This document shows, piece after piece, positions 56,401-64,000 of a DNA stretch of 64,000 nucleotides. The DNA is taken from positions 23,557 through 87,556 of the forward strand of contig JAXGGA010004508.1 of the NCBI GenBank assembly GCA_038373865.1, read 5' to 3'. Origin of the DNA: Uloborus plumipes. Lineage: Eukaryota; Arthropoda; Arachnida; Araneae; Uloboridae. The notes beneath the pieces were generated by a model. It saw only the letters and a list, made by a program, of their open reading frames with translations. It was not told the origin of the DNA and did no database searches. A program made the position numbers and the translations under genes. Each line of letters starts with the position of its first letter. Position 1 is the stretch's first letter.

Positions 56401-59274
56401 GTTGTGTCTCTTCTCGGAAACTAATTTCTTTTACATATTTTTAATTAAGGAAATCCTCGTTAATTTTTTGCCGTTTTTTCATTTAGTTTCTTGCAACAAA
56501 AAGCTAACTAAGGCGATTACAGTTGATTCAAGTCTAATTGTTTAGTCAGAGAAAGTTAGAATAATAATGAATTTCAAGCGTTTATTAATAACATCTACTC
56601 TGTTTTCATTAGGAGATAAATTTTAGTTTTTGTTCTCCTTTCACTTATTTTCGATTATAACCTTTAACTTTCATAATTTTTGTCTCTGATAATTGTGACA
56701 GGATGAAATATAATGCAGTTAATAATTAGATATGTATATCGAAAGAAGAAAATAATTAAAATTTTGGAAAAAGAAACAGATAATACTCACATTAGAAAAT
56801 TTGAGATATTTGAAAGGAGATATATTTTTAAAGGAAATCAAAAAATAGCATTTTTTGTGTAATGAATGAAATTATTTTGTTAGCACAACAAAATTATTTT
56901 GTAGGAATTTTAAAAATTCAAAATAATGTGAATATTAAGAATATATACTATCTTTATTTATTATAAAAATATGTTTAAAATATATGGATTAAATAATTAT
57001 TTTTTTTCAACTGCTTGTGAATTATGGACGAAATAAGTTTGCGATTCTATCATAAAATCACCCAGGTATGAATTTAGGTACACATAATTTGTAAAAATAA
57101 ACTATTAACCAGATATTTTAATGTGACAAAATAAAATAAGTCTTCGAATAGTAAAATATTTATCAATGGTGTTTAAAGAAAACAAAATGAAGAAAGAATG
57201 ACAAAAAAAAAAAAAGTAAAACGATAGTAAGACGGTCCCAGAGCTACTGGTATATACTCACCACAATTTTAGCTGAATTAATTCATCCATGTCAACAGTT
57301 TAAAAATCTGTTGAAACATACGACTTTGGATATCCAATAGATTTTAAAGCTATTTCCAATCAAAATTAATCCTTTCCTTAAAATATATACTCCGTTCACT
57401 GATTATTGTGCAGGAAGCTTTATATAACTTCGGTTTAAAAATTAATAGAACTAATGGAATTGCAACCGAAGTTTAATCGCGTAATGCCCTTACGCAATTT
57501 CAATTAATTATTTCCAAGAATTTGTCTGGAACTGCAGCTATGAATACACCTACACATTGCACTTGCGCTGCCGGGAAATTCATTATGTTAAATTTCACTT
57601 CTAAGTAGCAGTCCAATTTTACGGCCCTGCATTATTTTTAGTTTGCATCCTTCCCTGTAAGTTACACCGAAATGTTACATTTTATTTCTGGGTAGTAGGT
57701 ACTCCGGGATTTCACGGGTTTCCACAAATTTCCTGTGCAAAATCAAGTTTCTCTGCGAAAAAGTTTCCTAAATTGATACAAGTTGTATGAATGCGGACTT
57801 CTCACTGAAGTATTTTCAACTACCAGTTAGAAAGAATATCCAGCATCTTTATCAAGTGTTTCGCCTTCATTTCGATTTCGACCTGTCCAGATTGACGTTG
57901 CCCCAAATAAGGGCAAATGGGTACGAAAGAATTGTAAGGGAACAAGCTGATTGGCTATTTGCTAGCAATTGCTGCATTAGCTTTGGCCATATTTGCTGCT
58001 CTATTTGAACATACTCATTAAAAAAATTCACGGCGGAAAAATTTGATCTTTAATATAATGTTACGAGCCCTTAGCATCTTCGAACTTTCTTTAAAATGAT
58101 GAGTCCAATCTTGACAAAAACACAATAAATTTGTTTAGAATAGAGTGGGTATAGCAATTGCTAAAATTCCAGTAATTAATCCTAATACGCGATACATTAC
58201 ACCAAAATCACAGCGCAAAGGCTTCACACACAGCGTAGCTAACACAAGACTAGCTAATTCACATAGTTGCGACCATTTATATCCGACAAAGAAACATCTA
58301 CAAATGTCTTGTAAGTTCTCATATTTTCCATGGGGGTGATACATTCATTCAAATGTTACAGGGGGCCTTCTATTCATTAGCAAATTCTAATTACAGGTTA
58401 GGTTCGAAATGTCACCGGGCTTGACACAATTTAGCAATTTCCCGCCAAATTTGACTAAAAGAAAAATGCCAAATTGGCGATGTCTCTTAAATTTCTCACC
58501 AATCCGTGAGATACAATGCTAAATAGTGCATGGCAGGTAAAGTTTTAAGAACGACGATGATTTTGAGGGAAGATTAATGGAATTAACGTCAAATTTTTTA
58601 GCAAGTTTACAAATTAAGGAAAAAAGATGGAAAAATAATTATTTACCAAATTTTTAACAATACTTTTAATTATTCTGGAACAGATTTCGTTTCGTATAAA
58701 TGCAAAAAATATTTGCGGTGTAGCATTGCTTCGAATAATAATTTTTCGTGCTTCAAAACTGAAAAACGTTACGGCACAAAATAAAATAGCAATAAAAGGA
58801 TTACTGAACGATTGTTTAAAGTGCTCAATTATCTTAACACTAAATAACATTAACTGATAAGAACATAATAAATTTTAAAAACTTTTCGTCTTTTCTGAAT
58901 AACATATTGTACACTTCAAAGAAGTTACATGTAGTCTGCAATGAGAATAAACATGTAAAACATTCTTTTCCAAAAAAGATTTCACTTTCGTGTGGCAACA
59001 CGAATAACCATATCTTTTTAAAACCTTTCTTCATTAGTTCTAGAAATGACAAATCGAGCAATCAAAATTTTACAATTTTTTTATTTCCTCAGAAGAATGA
59101 ATTTCACCGAAGAAACGAATTCCTCGAGATTATCTTTCTTAAAAATGTGTCCCATTTTATTTCCGTCTTTCACGCAACATTTGTTATCCGTCAGGATGCA
59201 TCTGCAATACTCCTTCATCCATCAACGAAATTATTTAATAAGATAACTTTTTTCTTTTCTTTTTGGTTCTTGGA
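56401..59274. other. AT-rich sequence without recognised features
   Basis: ORFs at 57787-58008, 58614-58850 and 58907-59371 show no domain or splice support. No RNA gene or paired repeat was recognised. Confidence 0.4.
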
Positions 59275-59475
59275 TTTTTCTATCGGCGCACATAAAGGCA
59301 GCCGGGCGAAAGCAATTTCACTTTTCAATAGTCGTTTACATAATGCATCACATCGTTTCCTGAGTCCATAATCCACGTTATGATTCCATGCATAATGCAT
59401 TGCACTGGCCCGGGCCCTTTTTAATTTGTTTTTATGCCTCAGCCAGAAAGTGGGATCTTAATCTTTTTTGCGTTT
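59275..59475. promoter_or_regulatory. GC-richer block with repeated ATAATGCAT words, possible conserved element
   Basis: About 200 bases free of A/T tracts. It contains ATAATGCATCACATCG, CCATGCATAATGCATTGCAC and GGCCCGGGCCC (a palindrome) and then GCCTCAGCCAGAAAGTGGGA. ATAATGCAT recurs twice and resembles octamer or POU sites. The ORFs overlapping it have no domain. Candidate only. Confidence 0.3.
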
Positions 59476-62446
59476 GTCGGCGGTAAGACGGTTTCAATCC
59501 GAAGAGAGACATTGACAAAGAATAGTTCAGAGTGGTTAAAGTGAATTTTGAACAAAAAGTTCAATTACGCACATTGACTATCGTCATTTGCTTCAGATAT
59601 AATTAAACAATCATAGTAGCGGACGTGCAATCACACTCGTCATACTATTAAAAGTGTATTGCATATTCACCGTCTGTGATTAAATTACGTAAGTGTGACT
59701 GAATGTCCAATGGTGCCAAGTGGTTGGGAAAGATTTGTGATATAGTTTTGGGTCATGTAGTAGGTAATAGCCATCAGTAAGTGGCTTGTGTATCGTTTTC
59801 AAGTGAATTCCAATTGGCACCAGAAGCTGATCCCGCTTATTTTAGTATTCAATGTACGGTAAAACTTCATAAATAATAAAAAGTTTAGCTAAATTTAGCA
59901 TTGAAAACATCTTAAAACAGAACATTTTCTTTTTAATATATCAGAATTGTCGTGTAACTATTTACTTGTACCGTATTTACTTGCAAGTTCTTTAACACTA
60001 AATTCAATAAAAATGGTATGATTCAGTTATACATTACTATGTATTGAAGGGCTAACTCTTCTTTTCAAACTTTCATCTCCTCCAGGTTAAAAGAACCCTT
60101 GACTGTTCACTTAAAATCTTGCACTCATTTCTTCGAAAAAGGTTGATATAGTGGAGCTAAGTGGGTGTAGACTAGGCCTTATAGAATTGCAATAACCGAG
60201 TGGTCTCTTTTCTGCGAACACTCAAATAAGAACAGTAACCGAGAAATTTCATAACCAGCGATTGACGGAACTGGCATCGGGTAGAATTTGAATGAGTGTC
60301 AATACTCAGTGCTTTCTTCGCTACATCCGTCTTCGAGTACTGAGTGTTGCAGTTTTTAAACTAAAAACTGGACACGATTACCTTGCCTCACACTTCCTTC
60401 ATCTCCATGTTCTGACAACACCGAAGTGCTGACAGAACATAATTTTCTGACTTCTGGTTTTCAGAGAATGCACTTTCAATTGTTGAAAATACTGTTTTGG
60501 ATGTACATAACAGGAGTAAACAGTTGCCATTGCTTTTAATTCCATGCAAAGTTCTTTCTTTCAGAACAGACTTAATACTATCGATAAAACGCATAGCTAA
60601 TACAATATTACTTTTAATTCACATTTGCCTATAATGGATCTATCATATGCTCTTCTCGTTTTGTAAACCGTAATCGCATTGTAATCATACAAATACTGTA
60701 GGGAGAAAATACCACCAGTCTAAAAAAATACAAACACCAAAACGTGCACTCATTTTTCTTGGGATACAACTGAGCATACGAACTTCATTTCCATTCAGAC
60801 AAAGAAATTGCAACAGGCCATAGAGGCAGAGAAAGCTCATTGAAAAACATGAAATGTTTTCTCGGAGTTAACAAGTAAGGGAAAGGGGTGGTAAGTCGAA
60901 CGGAAAAATTCCATCCATTTGCAAGATGAAAGATTCAAAATTGTTGCTCATGAATACCACTTAAATGAATGATGGCTTCAAGGATGCATTCCAGTTCTAA
61001 ATCTACCCGCAAACAGAAATATTTTTTTTGGTAATATTGAACAGATATTTTTGGAGCGATTTTATCTTAAAAAATTAAGATGTCTTAATGTATTGTTTTT
61101 AAAAACTTAAATAAGTAACTGAAAATTATGGAAATTGAAAAATATGTAATGGAATCAACAGCCTATATGGAGCAAAAGTGGCAGAAATAGTTTCAAGTGC
61201 GAAAATCTCAGATATTTTTATGTTCCTCTACAAGTGCATGTGCTTCTATGAATGGTGTTTTGGTAATGAGGGTAGTCAAACGTTTTAGGCCTCGCCTAAA
61301 AATGATATTACAACTAGACTGATTTATCTTTTTGCCATCTAAGGTCTAGTTGAAGGGCCTTAGATACAATTTAACTTTTCCACACTCTATTGTTAAATTC
61401 AAGAATTTAAAGTTTGCAAGAATATAAACAAAACAGGGGACACAAGCTGTGTGTAACTGTAAAATGACTGCATATTCGGCAGATACTTAAGGTGAGAACC
61501 GTAACGTATAGAAAATTATATGTTTCATAACTTTTTTCCGTCAATACCACAAGCTTTACTTCAATAAAAATGTTTTCCATGTCAAATATAGTGTAATTCT
61601 CTTATAACGAATGCAAACGCATTGAAATATCTGTTTCAACGAAAAAAATTTTCCGCCTTGGTTTACTTGCCCCTTGCTTGGATTCCATGACAATGAAATT
61701 CCTTTTACAACGAAAAAATATTGTAGCCCCTTGGTTTCACTATTTAATTTTTAATTTTCATGTTATAGAAAATTAAAACAAGAAATAATTTTGTTTAAAA
61801 TAATGTTGGCTGTGGGCACTTGCTTAGAGATATCTAAAACAATTTTATTGATACATGTATAGTTAAGCTTTTTAAGGTTTTGGAACAGTAAATTACAAAG
61901 AACTATACATAAATGAGGTTATGACTGAAGTGTAATACATTTTTTCAACTTCCTATGTTGTTTCCGACGCAATAACTATATTTCCCTATGCACAAAACAG
62001 TGTTTATTTTCTATAAAATATCAAGAACACTTGGCGAGCAGAGCTTTCCAAACAGCAATGAGGACAAACTACCAATGGATACTTAGTTCAGAAAGTTTAA
62101 AAAATAGCATTGTGCGGGAGATTAAAATACAAAACTATAATAGAGGTAGCACCGAGAGAAAAATGGAACGAGGAATAATCAGATTTTAAGCAAGAACCCC
62201 ACGAGTTATTATGCATGAATACATTTCCTTCATGGCTTGACCATCCAGGCAAAACTTTTCGAATTGTTCTGCAGTCTTTAGGGTTGTAAAAAATCTGAAC
62301 ATTCTGTGGTATAGAAAATAGTAATTCTAAAGCCATTTAAAGTTTGTCTTCTTACCATTATACGCAATTGCAACTTTAAGTTTTTGTTTGATTGTCATTA
62401 AAAAGAAGCAATGCAGTTTGAATGAACAGTCCTCACTGACGCTGTA
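59476..62446. other. AT-rich sequence; one possible pogo-like fragment
   Basis: GTAATTCTCTTATAACGAATG at 61590 with CAACGAAAAAAATTTTCCGC and TTTTACAACGAAAAAATATT following resembles pogo-type terminal repeats, but a full pair was not found. TTATTATGCATGAATACATT at 62206 resembles the first block of the 42.9-kb module without a second block. No gene was seen. Confidence 0.35.
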
Positions 62447-63200
62447 CACTGTTAAAAAAATTTCCTGAAAATAATGAAAAAATATACGGCAGCTGAGTTG
62501 CCGGAGTGTTTCCGTTTCGTTAATTATATTTCCGTGATTTTACGGAAAAATGACGAACAGAGCGTTCGTCATTTTTCCGTTAGGCATTTTTTCGTTTCGT
62601 AATTCTCCGTTCTCCATTTTTTCGGTTCTTATTATCCCCGCTTATACGTTATAGGCTTATACCTATACGCTTTGACTTATATGTATACATGCAAGATGGA
62701 AAATTATTTAAATTTTGCAAATTAACAAGCGCTTTTATAGCAGCTTAATATCAATAGCAAATTATCTATGGAAGTTCAATAAATTAGTCCTTTAAGTGTC
62801 GCAAAATGCGTAGATTGTGTAGAACAACAAATGCACAAATTGAAATTTTAAGAAACATTTGAAAATTTGCGAAACAATATAAACATATAAAAAGAACAAA
62901 CATGGGTAATGTGCTGCCTTATCTTTTTCGTTTGTTCTTTTTATATGTTTATATTGTTTCGTAAATTTTCAAATGTTTCTCTAAAGTTTCTTAAAATTTC
63001 AATTTGTTCATTTGTTGTTTTTTCCAATCTACACATTTTGCGCCACTTAAAGGACTAATTTATTAAACTTTCATATATTATTTGCTATTAATATTAAGCT
63101 GCTATAAAAGCGCTTGTTTATTTTGCAAAATTTCAATAATTTTCCATCTTGCATATATAAGTATAAGCGTATAGGTATAAGCCTATAATGTAAAAATGTG
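62447..63200. mobile_element. Long foldback element
   Basis: Arms of about 265 bases (62641-62905 and 62931-63195) are inverted copies of high similarity, by eye close to 90 percent. For example GCGCTTTTATAGCAGCTTAA at the left is matched by TTAAGCTGCTATAAAAGCGC at the right. The loop of about 25 bases is centred near 62918. The left flank has CACTGTTAAAAAAATTTCC and a perfect short hairpin (ATGACGAAC-AGAGC-GTTCGTCAT, about 62550-62575). The outer boundary and target duplication are not certain. Confidence 0.8.
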
Positions 63201-64000
63201 GGTGATTAAAATATGGGAAAATGAGAAACAGAAAAATAGAGCAATTAAAAAAGGAGCGTAAACTAGCTCACCGGAAAATTATATATATATAAGACAAAAT
63301 GATGAGCAAAAATGTAAACTTAAAACTCTTACGAATTTTGTTTTTTAGAAAAAGTTTGAAAATATCCGCTCATATACTTCAAACTTTTAAACATCTTGCC
63401 TTTAAAAAAAATACTAAAGCAATACAAGAATTGGCTTTTTTTTTTTCATTAAAAATTTTAGTTCATTAAAATAACATGATTTTTTTGAAAAGATTACATC
63501 AATCTCGCATAAAATACTCAAATATTTTGAAGATGGAATGATCAATGCATAGTATTTCTGAGCGCATAACTTCAAAAAATTAAAAAGTATTAACAAGGTG
63601 CATTCTTTTAAAAATATTTTCTCTTATGTTTGAATAAAAATTAAGTTCTTCCGAAAGTTCTTTTTTTCCTTTCTGAATTTGAAACATTCGTGGTTCCTTA
63701 AAAAAAAAAATCCTGTATTGTTACTGATTTCCTCTATTTTCATATATATTTACGTTATGGTGTTCATAGTGATCAACACTTTCAGAAATGCACTCTCAAA
63801 ATTAACGAATTTTCTTTGTTTTTGATGAAATCACTTCCAAGAATATACCCCGAGCGAACATTTCGTAATTTTTTGGGGATGAATTTCGTCAAATGTAGCG
63901 AAATATTTCTTTATCCTAGTATCGTCAAATTGACAATCATTTTCGTAGTTTTGACAACATTAATTTCGTCACATTAACGAAGTAAAAGTCATAAAAGTAA
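63201..64000. other. AT-rich sequence without recognised features
   Basis: An (AT)n tract lies near 63282. At 63880-63980 ATTTCGTMAAATKTAGCGAA-like words repeat (CGTCAAATTGAC, TTCGTCACATTAACGA), possibly the start of another repeat cut by the window edge. Confidence 0.35.

Noticed and set aside
1..64000. CRISPR arrays, operons or bacterial features
   Set aside because: Introns, MITEs and simple repeats show a eukaryotic genome; no regularly spaced spacer pattern was seen.

Overview
This is a eukaryotic window, strongly AT-rich, with spliceosomal splice sites, long non-coding stretches, many microsatellites and a dense layer of transposable elements. No compact gene is present. The mix of Helitrons, hAT and piggyBac elements, a Penelope-like retroelement and TA-flanked MITEs suggests an arthropod. 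I think a chelicerate, probably a spider, is most likely, but that is an impression from repeat style and not a demonstrated identity.

The only host gene I can place with confidence is on the minus strand. Two exons, 12645-12845 and 11289-11382, have matching phases and good splice sites and encode the start of a kinesin motor domain of the KIF26/VAB-8 type. The P-loop region reads GQSKLG where ordinary kinesins have GQTGSGKT, as expected for this atypical, non-motile family. I found no upstream or downstream exon. The 51 kb to the right and 11 kb to the left therefore appear to be mostly intron, unless they hold small exons that I missed.

Layout. 1-8000: AT-rich sequence with a duplicated two-block module (1102 and 3871), two tandem duplications of about 175 bp and a piggyBac MITE with intact TTAA. 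8002-10858: a Helitron cluster with three 5' ends, a helicase remnant and a 54-bp hairpin repeat. 11.3-13.8 kb: the KIF26 exons with one MITE between them and a hAT MITE just upstream. 14.4-16.7 kb: a TA-flanked element with a broken piggyBac transposase and an iterated 17-bp word. 17-26 kb: GC-rich islands, nested MITEs and another TA-flanked word-repeat element (24197-25910). 28.8-39.5 kb: old tandem repeats, a small hAT with 8-bp target duplication, a long foldback element and a perfect hairpin. 40.7-43.7 kb: trinucleotide and GA microsatellites. 45.4-54.7 kb: a MITE, two hAT elements with perfect 8-bp target duplications (one carrying a nested MITE), a third word-repeat element, a tRNA-derived SINE and a 5'-to-5' Penelope-like twin insertion. 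55-64 kb: two small candidate ORFs, putative conserved non-coding blocks and a long foldback.

The observations I rate highest are these. (1) Three or four TA-flanked elements share a GGG start and iterated subterminal words but have unrelated interiors. (2) A two-block candidate regulatory module recurs at 42.9, 49.7 and 56.3 kb with nearly fixed spacing. (3) All five TGACGTCA palindromes that I saw lie inside three unrelated MITEs.
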